From: Paraphysomonas bandaiensis
Taxonomy: Eukaryota > Chrysophyceae
NCBI GenBank assembly: GCA_965644295.1
Contig: CBFFRP010000141.1
Location: 1 to 64,000 of the forward strand
Reading direction: 5' to 3'
Length of the DNA stretch: 64,000 bases
Below are positions 37,395 to 48,525 of this stretch, in pieces (positions within the stretch are counted from its first letter, which is position 1; each line of letters begins with the position of its first letter). The notes beneath the pieces were generated by a model. It was not told the DNA's origin, made no database searches, and worked only from the letters and a program-made list of their open reading frames with translations. The position numbers were made by a program, and so were the translations under genes.

Positions 37395-37558
37395 AGAGAG
37401 CTCGTCGTAGCTAGTTAGGTGTGAATGAATGGTGGGAGCTAGCTATACCAGCGGAGTCATACGTCCACCAGTGTCCTATGAGGTTCGGTGGTTGCGTATC
37501 CGATAGCAATGTTCTTCACAAATTTTAGAATGGTTAACTACATCCAATTGAGTGGGAG

Positions 37559-37844
37559 TGTTGAGTTCTGCAATATGATGTGATATATATTGTGCAATTG
37601 AAGTGAGTTAACAGTGTGCAATAGGTAAAGTCAACTCATAGGTGTAACGGGTGATTATAGTTACAAAGGAATTAAATTCAGTTACTGATGTATGACTATA
37701 CAAGATATAGAACTGACTGATGAACATATGATAAACAGATGTTGCTATAAGAACAGATGTTTCAACATATGTTACACGAATATGTAGTGAAGTGTTCAGA
37801 ATAATAATTATAATTTCTTACTTGAAAGTGCATTGTGTTCAACA
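37559..37844 (+). repeat. Candidate 3' LTR of the Copia element
   Basis: It starts with TGTTGAG directly after a purine-rich GTGGGAG tract, as Copia LTRs often do, and ends near TTCAACA (37838-37844), giving about 286 bp with short inverted ends. No matching 5' LTR was found in the window, so the end points are provisional. Confidence 0.45.
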
Positions 37845-38651
37845 GCAAGGTTAAGGTTTACGCGTAGAGCAAAGTTAACTTCAGTGAAATGTCCATTGTT
37901 AACAAGCACAGCTAAACATATTATATCAGTGTTGCGCAAAAGTATCCATCCTACTTATTATGCTGTTGTTTCTGAAAGCTACTCGACAGTTATGGCCGGA
38001 TACTATCATATTTCAATTAATTCTGTGTATGAATATGGTGATGTTGACGTCACCGATGATGGCTCAGAGGATGAGGACGAGGTGGATTTTTAGTAGCTAT
38101 AAGCAGCAGTTGGTTTGGTTGTCATATGATCTTAATGACTAATACTAAAAATGAAATCTACGGATGTGTTTACCTACTGATTAGTCATACTAATATATTG
38201 CAATACATTGACAATATATTGCAATATATTGTAATTGTATTGTAAGTCCGGTTTAAAAAATTCATCAATACTATTGATGGAACGCTATCTAACAATAGTA
38301 TTGCAATAATTGTTCCCTATCCCTGATGTCAACTACAGCAGGCGTAGCAATAGTATTGAAAAGGATTACAACCATCATAATGTCGATAACGTGTCATTAG
38401 CACTGTAAATCGCAGGGCTGCGTAACAATTAATTGTCAATTATTGAAATTGAAATAATTAAAATGAGGACAACTAATCATTATTTCAATTTCAATTGACC
38501 CCAGCTTGCTTCAATTAATTGCTACAAAAGAATGCCTCTGCTCCCTTGCATATAAATAATGATGTAGTACTATTGTAGTGTAGACGAACTTGATTTTAAC
38601 AACAATATATTACTTCAAATAACTTTTCAACGGACGTAGTGTCATTAAAAA
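37845..38651. other. AT-rich intergenic region with inverted repeat
   Basis: Contains many CAATAnTATTG-type palindromes (38160-38350). At 38413-38435 the block CAGGGCTGCGTAACAATTAA (also at 55701) is followed by an inverted repeat with arms 38435-38458 and 38479-38499. A short acidic open frame (37833-38093) is not recognised. Confidence 0.4.
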
Positions 38652-40087
38652 TCACGAAAAGCATATTTTAACGGTTACAGTGAGATTAAGGGCGGTATCT
38701 CTAATCCTGAGCACCTCGCCATTCACTATGAGATCATGCAGTGTTTTCGGGAGATTACATTGCGTCTGCTCACGCAGAGAAGGAGGGTTAGGCGCATACA
38801 GCGTCAACGAATCGGAGCTTATGAATGGCGCCTTCATCTGATAGCCTGGATCTTCCGCCAGTGTCTGCAACAAGGCCTCTAGAGTCGAGTCACTTGGCAA
38901 GTGTAGCGTACGGAAAGGTGGATCAGCACATACGATACAGTCCTTGTTCTGCTGATACTCAAAAGAAGATGTGTATAGTCCTTGTCCGCCCATGTACATC
39001 AGGTAATTATTGAGGCTCTGGGAGGCAAAAGAAAGAAGCTTTAAAGCTTCATTAACGCAGGCAGCAGCGATTACAGCATTAGTTGAAGCAACAGCAGGAA
39101 TGACGTTTTTAACAACTCCTACACGAGAATGAGAAATGGCACTATCGATTCTGTTCCACTCACCTAATGTAAGAAAGTATGTAACTCCCTCTATACCGTA
39201 CTGTTGAGCCCGCCGAAGAGCGACGTGATACACCCACTGCATGTCATTAGGGCTGTCTGTGTCAAGTTTGCGATCGGGAAAAGTGCGCTCCCACTCTATT
39301 GCGAATGCGTAGGTAATACAGTGCTCCGGTAGACGGGGTGTTTCTGCAAAAACAGTCAGGACGATATGAGAAAACCAATGCCAAGTAGGACGGTTGGGTT
39401 ACAAAGGCATACCTCGTATGGTACACAGCGGGAAGTGCCTTTGCGGAGGGAAAAGCTCCATTGAACATTCGAAGCATGAGGTCACCTTAGGAATGATTAC
39501 TCGGGCCTGACCTTTAAGTCCTTCGGTGCCCCCGTCTATCAGAGGCACAATGCTTTCAGGTACAATATCCCCATCTTCATCGTACTGAACGAGGCCTACC
39601 AGCACATTATTCAGCCATCGGCGAGCCTCAATATTGTCCAGCCCGGATACGACCACATTGAATTCCGAATAGAAGTCCTCACCGTAGTCCTGAATCTTTC
39701 CATGGCGGGCAGTCACACTGCACCCAGGAACACGAGACATTATGAAATCTGCAGCTACAAGAGCTTTCGACTTTCCAACATCATCCATACGGAAAAGAAA
39801 TTGTCTGTTCAAATTGGAAATATCGATAGTGTCGAGGTCAATGACTGTGATGTTCGTCAGGCCACTGAGAGCGAGATTTTTAAGTATCTGAAAGAGAAAT
39901 TAATTTAATTATCGCAAACCGGATCCCAAACCTCACACCCCAACCCTCCAGCCCCTATAACTAGAATCTTCTTCTCTCTAAGAGATGTGTGTAGCTGTGC
40001 ACATGTCAGATAGTCACACAGACAGACATCAGAGACATGCCTGAGAGGACGGCTCATAGTAACCATTCGGAAGCTTCCCCGTCTCAT
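38652..40087 (-). CDS. UBA3: NEDD8-activating enzyme E1 catalytic subunit
   Basis: UBA3 with its partner APPBP1 adenylates NEDD8 and transfers it to UBC12, driving cullin neddylation. Exons on the minus strand are 40087-39932, 39887-39413 and 39343-38652, with introns of 44 and 69 bp, giving 440 aa, the usual length. [10 protein letters not shown] (about 43-52) is the nucleotide-binding loop, NRQFLFR the conserved Arg site, and [12 protein letters not shown] the adenylation core. [16 protein letters not shown] carries the catalytic Cys (about 207). CFEC and CIVC can form the structural zinc site. The C-terminal ~90 residues match the ubiquitin-fold domain that binds the E2. PRLPEHC is restored only by splicing, which supports the second intron. 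The true start may lie in a further upstream exon. Confidence 0.92.
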
Positions 40088-40742
40088 TACCGAAAGGGCT
40101 GGGCCTCGACATTATCTGATTTACATTCATAAGAATCGCACTATGGATATACATACATATATATTGTCTTATACTACACGTGTATAAGTATGTATATGTA
40201 TGTAAGTATGTATGTGTGTGTTACTTTGTTGAGGTGGTCGAAGTGAAGAGTAGATGCTCTGTCTTCCACCTCCATGCCTGTGACGCGCTGACGGTAACGG
40301 GGATAACAATAAGTGCAAGTCAGTTAATTTAATTGTACAGCAGGTGCACTAGAGTCGTGTGCCCGCAGCTTCGATATTTGTGTATATGTTTGCACGTACC
40401 TTAACACATCATACGGCAGAGTACGTATACCGCATACCTATAGCAGTATACCACACTGTTCTGCACATATTGTACCAAGTAGCCTGTTCTTATATACAGT
40501 GCACAGATATCCGGATATCCGGATTTCGATATCAAGAAATTCTCAATGTTTCTCTTGAAAATAGGGATATATAGAGTACTCCTGCACAGCAGTGATACAC
40601 AGCAGTATATACATACATATATAGGCAGGATCGTTGTGGGTCAGGAGATGGCATAGCATGAGGAGGGGCGTATTTGAATTCACAGCCATGTCAGTGATTA
40701 TCGCTTGTCACTCCGTCTCAATGCACCCCCACATATTGTTCC
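40088..40742. other. Intergenic divergent region
   Basis: UBA3 (-) and the secreted-protein gene (+) diverge from here. Short repeats of TATGTATG (about 40190-40220) and a small palindrome around GATATCCGGATATCC (40507) occur. No promoter element can be named. Confidence 0.35.
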
Positions 40743-41843
40743 ATGAAGGCATATGTGGTGGTGTGTTTGATCGCAGCGGCAGTGTCTGTGTGTGTCCAGG
40801 GCCAGTCGCTCCCCTCTATATCTCAACCCTCCTGTCTCCACAACAGTGACTGCGATTGTGACCGTGCATCTCTATCTTCCAAATGTGTATCCGTTACTTA
40901 TCGAAGTCTTCATAAGCGTGATAGAGGTGATAAGTCGAAGACACGTAAGAAACCTAAGCGAGGCAAAACAAAGAATCGTCCTCGTACGATATCACCCACT
41001 TCAGCACCTTCAAAGCAACCCATTTCCCCACCCACTTCAGCACCTTCAAAGCAACCCATTTCCCCACCCACTTCAGTACCTTCAAAGCAACCCATTTCCC
41101 CACCCACTTCAGTACCTTCAAAGCAACCCATCTCCCCGCCCACTTCAGTACCTTCAAAGCAACCCATCTCATCCATACCTTATCTTTCAGTACCCACAGA
41201 AATACCCCAACTCAGTTCTCCAACCTTAAACCCCCTCCCGACTAATACTCCTACATCAACTGTTTTCTCTTCTTCCCCTACTCCATCTCAGATTCCACCA
41301 CCTTCTTCACTTCCATATGCCTCTCCTACTCTTACCCCTTCTTCGCATCCAAGTACCCCTCCTACTCCTACTCCTACCCCTACTTCGCATCCAAGTATCC
41401 CTCCTACTTTTACCCCTTCGTTACACCCAGTTTCATCACATTCGCCAACTCATGTTCCTACCCCACTTTCTTCACCCAACTTCTCACCTCCAACTTCTTC
41501 ACCTATATTGGAAGTAGCACCTTATTCTCCATCATGTCAACCCCCAAGCACTCGTCCTTCCAATTCCTATTTTCCTATTTCGACTCCTGTCTCCGTTCCA
41601 AGTGTTAAATCTTCATATCCGACATTTTCACCGTTAGTATCAGAATTCCCAACGTATCCGAGTGAGTTAAGGGTACCCACAAAGTTTGACCCGCCACTCA
41701 GCAGCGATAGTGATGGCAGTGATGGCAGCGATGGTAGCGTTGACGAAGAGCATGTGTTCACATCTGGTTACCCAAGGAGTACTACGGTGTCGCGGTATCA
41801 TATTTTTTTCTACTTTATTGTAGTGTATTTATTAGGCATTTGA
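40743..41843 (+). CDS. Secreted Pro/Ser/Thr-rich, mucin-like repeat protein
   Basis: A 366-aa single-exon frame. A clear signal peptide (MKAYVVVCLIAAAVSVCVQG) leads to a small Cys cluster (CLHNSDCDCD, then C about 48), a strongly basic segment (KTRKKPKRGKTK), then five tandem 12-residue units of SPPTSVPSKQPI type encoded by near-identical 36-bp repeats at about 41000-41170. The rest is Pro/Ser/Thr-rich, with an acidic SDGSDGSDGSVDEE and a hydrophobic C-terminus (YHIFFYFIVVYLLGI) that could be a GPI signal or membrane anchor. Such Thr/Ser/Pro repeats are likely O-glycosylated. The PTSAPSKQP repeat style is common in stramenopile surface proteins. Function is not known; a cell-coat role is inference. 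Confidence 0.75.
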   Translation: MKAYVVVCLIAAAVSVCVQGQSLPSISQPSCLHNSDCDCDRASLSSKCVSVTYRSLHKRDRGDKSKTRKKPKRGKTKNRPRTISPTSAPSKQPISPPTSAPSKQPISPPTSVPSKQPISPPTSVPSKQPISPPTSVPSKQPISSIPYLSVPTEIPQLSSPTLNPLPTNTPTSTVFSSSPTPSQIPPPSSLPYASPTLTPSSHPSTPPTPTPTPTSHPSIPPTFTPSLHPVSSHSPTHVPTPLSSPNFSPPTSSPILEVAPYSPSCQPPSTRPSNSYFPISTPVSVPSVKSSYPTFSPLVSEFPTYPSELRVPTKFDPPLSSDSDGSDGSDGSVDEEHVFTSGYPRSTTVSRYHIFFYFIVVYLLGI

Positions 41844-42366
41844 ATTTTTGAAGTGCGTTGCATTGTCGCGATACTTATTTGGTGTTTCGTCTTTTTTTGC
41901 GTGCATTGTATAAAGATACCTAAGTGCAATTACTCGGTGATGCGATAACACGATGACTGCTTACTGCACGGGTCTCATAAAGTAACTACTCACCTGGATT
42001 TTGTACTGACTGAATGAATATACTTCATATCGACCACGTATAAGGCACCATAACAGTTGGGTCGCTCATTGATTTGCTGAATAACATATGGCGTAATTAT
42101 TCATTGTCTACACCGCCGATCTGGTGGCTTAGAGGATGTGAATGACATGAACGAAGGGAAATAACTAGAAAGTGGAGTTAAGCTTTAAGTCATGCTATAC
42201 TCTTACCACTGAGTTAATAACATTAAACTGTTAGACACCACAGTCATTCTTACTAGTCAAAACATTACCATTATTGTTACAGTAGTAATCACCGCATGAG
42301 CTATTGTTTACCTTATATCCTTATATTGCTATTTTTATTGTTAATGCTCTGAAAAACTATTACAAG
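41844..42366. other. Intergenic region with a possible Copia scrap
   Basis: About 42155-42186 (GAACGAAGGGAAATAACTAG and following) resembles the 86-bp unit in the Copia element at 36 kb. Otherwise no feature is seen. Confidence 0.3.
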
Positions 42367-42518
42367 AGGGATCTATTATTCAACCTAGTTAAATTGGTTG
42401 AATTAAATTGGTGTAAAACCCGAGTTAAGTATTTGAAAACCCTAGTCATTTAATAATTCAATTTACAATTTATATAGAGGGAGCATACTCTAGCCATCAA
42501 TTAATGAAAATTCAACCA

Positions 42519-42976
42519 TTGTACACATGCAATACATCATGTTTCATCTTCAAATGCAATGGCTCAGCAACATGAGCGGTGAAGCGCTGTCCTGACCACT
42601 TGGTGGTATGTACTCTCCTTCGCACCGCATATTGTTGCAGGATGTCTATAGAAATTTTTAGGTCCATAGGGTCTCTCGCCATATGATCCTGATACACCGC
42701 TCATGTTGCTGAGCCATTGCAGCATTGGGAGCAGCAAATTTATATGGCGTGTGCAGCGACTGATATTATTGATCGATTTCAGGATCATTTCTATGAACAA
42801 ATGAAAATGGCAATAGAGAGTTCTGCAGCAGATATTTCTCAACTTTCTCAACTAATTTTATATCGAAGAACAGATTCGAAATATAAGCATGGCTTTTGGA
42901 TTGGGTGATACCGATGCAGAGATCTTAGTATCACAATTTTTGAAGATGAAACATGATGTATTGCATGTGTACAATA
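42519..42976. repeat. Two-step inverted repeat with perfect 27-bp inner arms
   Basis: The arms 42555-42581 and 42695-42721 are perfect inverted copies of 27 bp around a 113-bp spacer. Directly outside the first, 42519-42554 is inverted, with few changes, at 42941-42976. The outer right arm is displaced from the inner right arm by about 219 bp. That displaced stretch has a short open frame (EQMKMAIESSAADISQLSQL) that I do not recognise. Confidence 0.8.
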
Positions 42977-43189
42977 GAAGGATCGACAGAGAATATCACA
43001 GTGAGACATTGCAGCAATCAAACGAGAATTGGGCAGTTTCTCGTGACCAAGTCCGGTGAAGTTCGACAACCTCCTTCATTTCATGGGCATCGAACCCAAC
43101 AATCTTAGGGTGGGTAAGGATGTCATCAATCTTAGGGTTAAGTAGATATGTATATATGAGCTTTCCCTCAACAAAGTCGGACTCGCACC

Positions 43190-43535
43190 TTTTCGTGGTG
43201 TTCTGGGGGATAAGTACCGGAGAGATTCTCTCTGGGAAACTAACGTGAGCCGCAAACATAGTCAGCAGATATTCTTCTGCCCACTCATAGCCGAATGCTT
43301 GTGTGGTACAAGGGACACCAATAAGTGTCACTTGTGTAGACGTCTTTGGGCCCTGACGAATAAACAGGCATCCGGGAATGGGCCCACCTGAAGGGTAACC
43401 GGGGTATTGGGCTGCCTGCTGAAGTCAAGCATCCGGGATGTTCACCTTAAGAACTCAGAGCGGAAGTGGTTGCACCTTGGTGCTTGCGGCGACGCACAAG
43501 CAGCTTTCGTAGCGTTAAATAGTAGGATAAAAAAA
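43190..43535 (+). repeat. Dispersed repeat R1, copy 2
   Basis: The block order is the same as at 1535-1935: GTGGTGTTCTGGGGGATAAG, GGCATCCGGGAATGGGCCCA, GGGGTATTGGGCTGCCTGCT, CACCTTGGTGCTTGCGG and AAATAGTAGGATA. It lies inside the split MITE-like element, so its insertion is probably younger. Confidence 0.65.
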
Positions 43536-43800
43536 GTGTGTACTGATTAGTTACAGGTAGAGGTCTAACTAGTTTGTCTAGCATTCATCTAGCTACTAAA
43601 TCGGTGCAGGTTTTTAACGCCTATTGCTAAATAAAAGACTTTCAATATATATGAGCTTATTGTTATATTTGAATGTTTGTTTTGAAACTCTGTAAGCCAC
43701 TAATATATTGTGCGGTGTGAGATAGCATCTTAGACAGTCACAGTGTGTAAGAAAACGACTAGGCTGAATACCAAAATTGACTAGGTTGAGTCATTTAGCT

Positions 43801-44467
43801 AAAATGGTGTAAGTAGCGAAGATGCACAGAACACAGTCTTCCACGGCGTCAATGAGTCACTATATTCAGATTCATTCGCCTCTGCGGCATGTACTACATC
43901 TCCCCTCATGCGCACAAAGTCATTATCCTCGATGTTGCTTTATATCATCAATTCTAGCGACTAAAGAATTAAGATGCAAGGGTTTATCCTCATACCAAAA
44001 TCAGAGAGATAGATGGTCATTTCATCAATCGAATATTAGACTTCTTTGTCGCTTACTAATCCTAATCACTAACAGTGACTTATAGATCGTAGTCTTTAAA
44101 TTAGTGGCGAAGATCGAAGTGCATACGACGACATCCGACTCTGCTCTGCGCTTCTGGATATCAAGATCACTACAATACTACAGCAGCGTACAGCAGTATA
44201 ACCATATACTACAATCCTACACATATACCTGTATGTACTCTGGATATGAATACGTAGAGGCCTCACATGTACAGAGTACCACACATAAAGTATAGAGGAG
44301 TGCAGTGGTAGGATACAGCAGTGTGTACGTGTACATCAAGATGACTGGAATGGAGTATAGTCAGCATATATGCAGGCAGAGTGTGGTGATGCGATAGACC
44401 CATAGCAGTGTACCCGGCTGACTGTATGCAGACAGACAGACAATCAACAGCACAGCAGGAGCACAGC
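43801..44467. other. Intergenic region upstream of the Myb gene
   Basis: No feature is recognised. ACAGCAG-type short repeats near 44170-44470 precede the start codon. Confidence 0.3.
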
Positions 44468-46765
44468 ATGGTGAACGAGCAGGAGCTTCGAGCGGCCGTG
44501 TTTTCAGTGCTTGACGACAGCACAGATGACTATGAGAGTCGCCCCTTCTCTCATCTTAGAAGTGAGGTGGAAAGTATACTCAAACTACCCCCTCGATCAC
44601 TTGCAGAGCACAGGGAGACCATCACAGATATGATAGTGGAGCACAGGAACCTCAGAGCGGGTCAGTATGATGCGGCTCATGCTCTTGAGCCTGACGACGA
44701 TGCTCAGCCCGAGAAACTCGGAAAGTTCTCGAAATATGAGAGTGAAGTCATAATGTCACACGTGAACGCATATTTGGAGGCCAACAGCTTGGATGTTAGC
44801 GATATTTCCTCGACATTTAGGGACAGTGATGCATACACTCGCGGTCAACACTCGCTACTATGGAAAGACATATCCAGCGAACTACCGATGCGCAAGCCAT
44901 CTGTTAGTGTGTTACCTGTGTAGCTCATATGCAAAGTAATTAATGACTGCAGCAAATATACTATCATGCCATGCGCCAGTTGGCTAATATTACACGCAAC
45001 GGTGCGTGGACACAGGAGGAGAAAGACACTCTAAAAGCTATGGTAAATGGGTCTCAAGAAATTCATGGAAAAATTGACTTGCCATTTAGGTCAAAGTCCA
45101 TGGATCAAATTGGATTCGTATCGGAAAACTAATGAATCGATACTCATGTGAGTGACTTCTGACGGCTAACACTGCTATTTGCTCACTATTCATTTTGTCG
45201 TGTCATTTAGTGGATTGCAAGGACGCTTACAAGTTGTTCGCTAGGAAGAAAAGGGGTGAGCACTCATGCTACGCGTAGATTAGTATAATATAATTTTCTC
45301 CAGGGCGTTTCACTGAAGAAGAAGATAGTGAACTCACAAAAGCCGTACGGACAGTCACCAACTCGAGTGGTGAGCATCACAGCAATGCTGCTCTGGGAAG
45401 AATAATATATACTTTAATTTAGATGACATACCGATATGGGAGCTACCAGCGGTAGATATTAGTTGGAAGGCGGTAGGAGCACTGATGGGAAATGAGAGGA
45501 TCCCCCTTGACTATCAGCGCAGGTGGCACCGGATTCGGGCGGGGGTATGTACTTTTGGCTCGAATGCTGGTACGTTTACTCGAGTTGATTGTGATGCACA
45601 GGGTAGTAGCGCAACAAAGGGCCGGCAAGTGCTGGATCAGCCCGTAAGCGCGAGCCGATCACTGACAAACAAGAAGCTTTTGTCGTACTTGATGAAGAGG
45701 TAAGACTTTATAGTAGCACGATTACTAGAAGTCACACGTTTGTGTTATTAATTGGTAGTGATGCGGAAGATGAATCTGAGCTGAATTGGAATTCAATTGA
45801 TCGTGAGCTCAATCTTTTCGGAGCCACATCATGTAAATATTCTTTTTTTGTACCCCGCCTTTATGTAACACTGCTATTGATATACAGTGATGACCTGGAA
45901 GATGATGTGCAAGCAGAAATTGTTCGACGATAACATCGGTTTTGAAGACCGTCTGGACGCTTTGGCGAGGGACTACGGCGTGAGAGAGGACGGATCTTAT
46001 GATGAAGACACTGAATCCTCGACGCCAGTGTCAACTGTAGGTGGTGTCAATAGAAGGCGCACCGGTCGCTCTCAACATGCTACGGTTAGCTCTTGTGCTG
46101 GGAATACCGACAAGGAATTAGATTTTAGTGCAATTTCAATAAAGCTTGAATGCACTACTGAAGCTCGTGACAGTACAGTGCGTGGTACAGCTGAAGTACG
46201 TAATCCAAGACAAAGCGAATGTAAAAACTCTGCTATTGATGTGAATCAACAAGATACTGGTAGCAGCTTCGACTCTTCGCAGCAACCGAAGAAAAAGAAG
46301 AAGAAAGAGAAAAGCCGAGAAAATGTCGCTGACGTTACTGGTACAAGTGAAGTACAACCAAACTCTTCCAATGTGAATCAACAAGATACTAGTAGCAGCT
46401 TCGACTCTTCGCAGAAACCAAAGAAAAAGAAGAAGAAAGAGAAAAGCCGAGAAAATGTCGCGGACGTTACTGGTACAAGTGAAGTACAACCAAACTCTTC
46501 CGATGCGAATCAACAAGATACTGGTAGCAGCTTCGACTCTTCGCAGAAACCAAAGAAAAAGAAGAAGAAAGAGAAAAGCCGAGAAAATGTCGCGGACGTT
46601 ACTGGTACAAGCGAAATACAACCAAACTCTTCAGTAAAAAAGAAGAAAAAGAAGAAACGCACAAAAGAAGCTTCTGAAGTCATAACGGGAGTATCTGGTA
46701 GTGAAGAGTGCACCCACCGCGAGAAAAAGAAGAAAAAGAAAAGGAAGCACGATGAAATAATATGA
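44468..46765 (+). CDS. Myb/SANT-repeat DNA-binding protein, REB1/TTF1-like
   Basis: Nine exons are proposed: 44468-44902, 44953-45042, 45090-45147, 45211-45255, 45304-45369, 45423-45544, 45602-45699, 45759-45832 and 45888-46765, with GT-AG introns of 47-63 bp and consistent phases, giving 621 aa. Splicing rebuilds tandem Myb-like repeats: GAWTQEEKDTLKAMVKVHGS continuing into NWIRIGKLMNRYS, DCKDAYK, then GRFTEEEDSELTKAV and DISWKAVGALMGN leading to YQRRWHRIR, a layout typical of RNA polymerase I terminator-binding proteins (REB1, TTF1) and DMTF1. The C-terminal third has three 43-residue repeats (NQQDTGSSFDSSQ, PKKKKKKEKS) and further KKKKKK blocks, which suit nuclear or nucleolar localisation. 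The 57-bp intron at 45545-45601 is in frame without stops and may not be spliced. The exact role is inference. Confidence 0.75.
46180..46640 (+). repeat. Coding minisatellite, 129-bp unit in three copies
   Basis: Inside the Myb-like gene, a 129-bp unit is repeated about three times (starting near 46239, 46368 and 46497) with few changes. It encodes NQQDTGSSFDSSQKPKKKKK followed by EKSRENVADVTGTSEVQPNS. Unit length is a multiple of three, so copy-number change keeps the frame. Confidence 0.85.
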
Positions 46766-48525
46766 GAAAACATCACAGTTATTTAAGTAGTGTATAGAAT
46801 AGCCAATGGGATGTTTGCAGGTATGAGTGTATTTTGTCGTGTATGACGCGGCTTCACAGTTATCGAAAAGCATATTCTCCACTCTGTTTACTGCCCAACG
46901 TTACCATAATACTTTAATATAGTTAGTGTTCCTTGTACTTATTATTATTTATTTTAACTGTTGACATTATGGAAATTGGGTTATATTGCTTGCACTTGTA
47001 GCCGACCAGATCTAATCATAATTCTAAAAGAATAGCGAGACTAAGAATAGTTTCTGAATATGCCCGCACAAGCCAACAATCTCACAACAATAACATACAC
47101 AGTAATTGGCCCGAAGTAATACATATATATATCGAGTGTCGGGAAAAATAGAGCTTTTCTCTCCCCTCCCTTCGTTTTTTAGTAAACATTATTTTATAAT
47201 GGATTGAGGATTGAGAGCTAGAGAGATAGCTTCGTGCAGTGACTTTTCATCACATGTTCGTATCACCGTCACACTCTTAATCAGATCAGTAAAATCACAT
47301 ACAAGAGAAATATATTTTTCTCAATTCTTGTATATCATTTCTCAAGAAAAAATATTTCTAATCCTATCAACGAATATTCGGCAATGATCTCGATTTATCA
47401 TAGAAAGTCCACTTCTGACCTAACCCACTCCCTCACCCGTTCACCATATAGGCGGACTATATTCTGTGAGAGCCACTCGACTGCTTCACCCGTGTTCGAC
47501 TTCACAAAGATTATGCGGGATTTGATAGCTACGCATGACTTACGTATATAACTCGACCAAATTCTAGCAAGGCCACATTGGCCTTTCCAGCCCTGGCAAA
47601 GATTACGCCGTATTCGTTTTAGCTACGCATGTCCCATGTATGCATTGATAAGACCTAGAAAAGCACTGACTTAGCCCCATAATCATGTTTAACTGGTAAT
47701 CATGTATAGTGTAGATCTAGCTTGAGCTCGATTGGCGTAAGAATCAAAGAATATGCCGGGATTTTAACAAAGGTCGTTGTATTGCTTAGGTCAATCAACA
47801 CAAGAACTACACTAAGCCGACATCTACTAACGATTCTTTAAAATAATTTATATACACGCTCAGTATATATACTCTGTTCAGTGAATAAACACTTGCAGAT
47901 ATTTCATTGTTACAAGTCGTCATGCGCTGTGTTGTCACATGCATCTCGTCGTGGAAGACCCCATGCATCAATGTGTCACTAGAAGAGCTGAATAACCGCA
48001 TTCTCAGACACGAACAACGGGAAACCCTCTCACTCATATGCACATGTTGTGGTGGCGTTAAATGACAAGATAGAGATACGATACACTATATGGTGGGTAG
48101 ATGCTATTCACAGCAGCAGTATACTGGAGGCTGATATGTTGGAATAACAGCACCAAGGCTCCTGATAAGGCAGGAACTCACATGATCTACAGTATGCATG
48201 TATGCATGTTGTGTTGATAGCGCGCATAGATACCGTGCTGGCTGTGCCGTGCCGCATGCATCTTGAAGCAAATATACTCCACATTACTTCAATACAACTA
48301 CGGCTGGTATACAGATAATTGTTGTCTCAATAGTAGAGGCATCTTGGACTACGCTGTATTATACTGTATTTGCTCTTTGTGTCTGCATATGGATATGGCT
48401 ATACACGTACACAGCAGCATGCAGCAACAGGCAGCAGGTCAGCATGGAGAGAACATATGCATATGACAGCTGGCTGCGTCCTCACAGACTATGTGTAGTT
48501 GACGCTGCCCTTCAACAGTGAATAA
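46766..48525. other. Intergenic region, nothing recognised
   Basis: About 1.76 kb. Contains an AAGGCC-ACATT-GGCCTT hairpin near 47571 and the short dispersed repeat at 48294-48332 shared with 34849-34887. No gene is supported. Confidence 0.35.

Larger units (their letters stand above)
42367..43800 (-). mobile_element. MITE-like element (copy 2), rearranged and with nested sequence
   Basis: 42367-42540 is the reverse complement of one end of the element at 25.4 kb (GATCTATTATTCAACC and on through TTCAACCATTGTACACATG). 43680-43800 is the reverse complement of its other end (CACTAATATATTG to GACTAGGTTGAGTCATT). The two ends are separated by about 1.1 kb that includes an internal inverted repeat and an R1 copy, so later insertions or a longer parental element explain the size. 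The terminal motif at the 43.8 kb end is truncated. Confidence 0.55.

Noticed and set aside
37833-38093. 86-aa acidic-tailed open frame after the LTR
   Set aside because: It overlaps the LTR end, has no recognisable domain and lies in AT-rich repeat-like DNA.
42717-42908. 63-aa frame with EQMKMAIESSAAD
   Set aside because: It sits between displaced arms of an inverted repeat; too short and without homology I can name.
47807-48043. 78-aa minus-strand frame
   Set aside because: No domain, no conserved composition, no splice partner.
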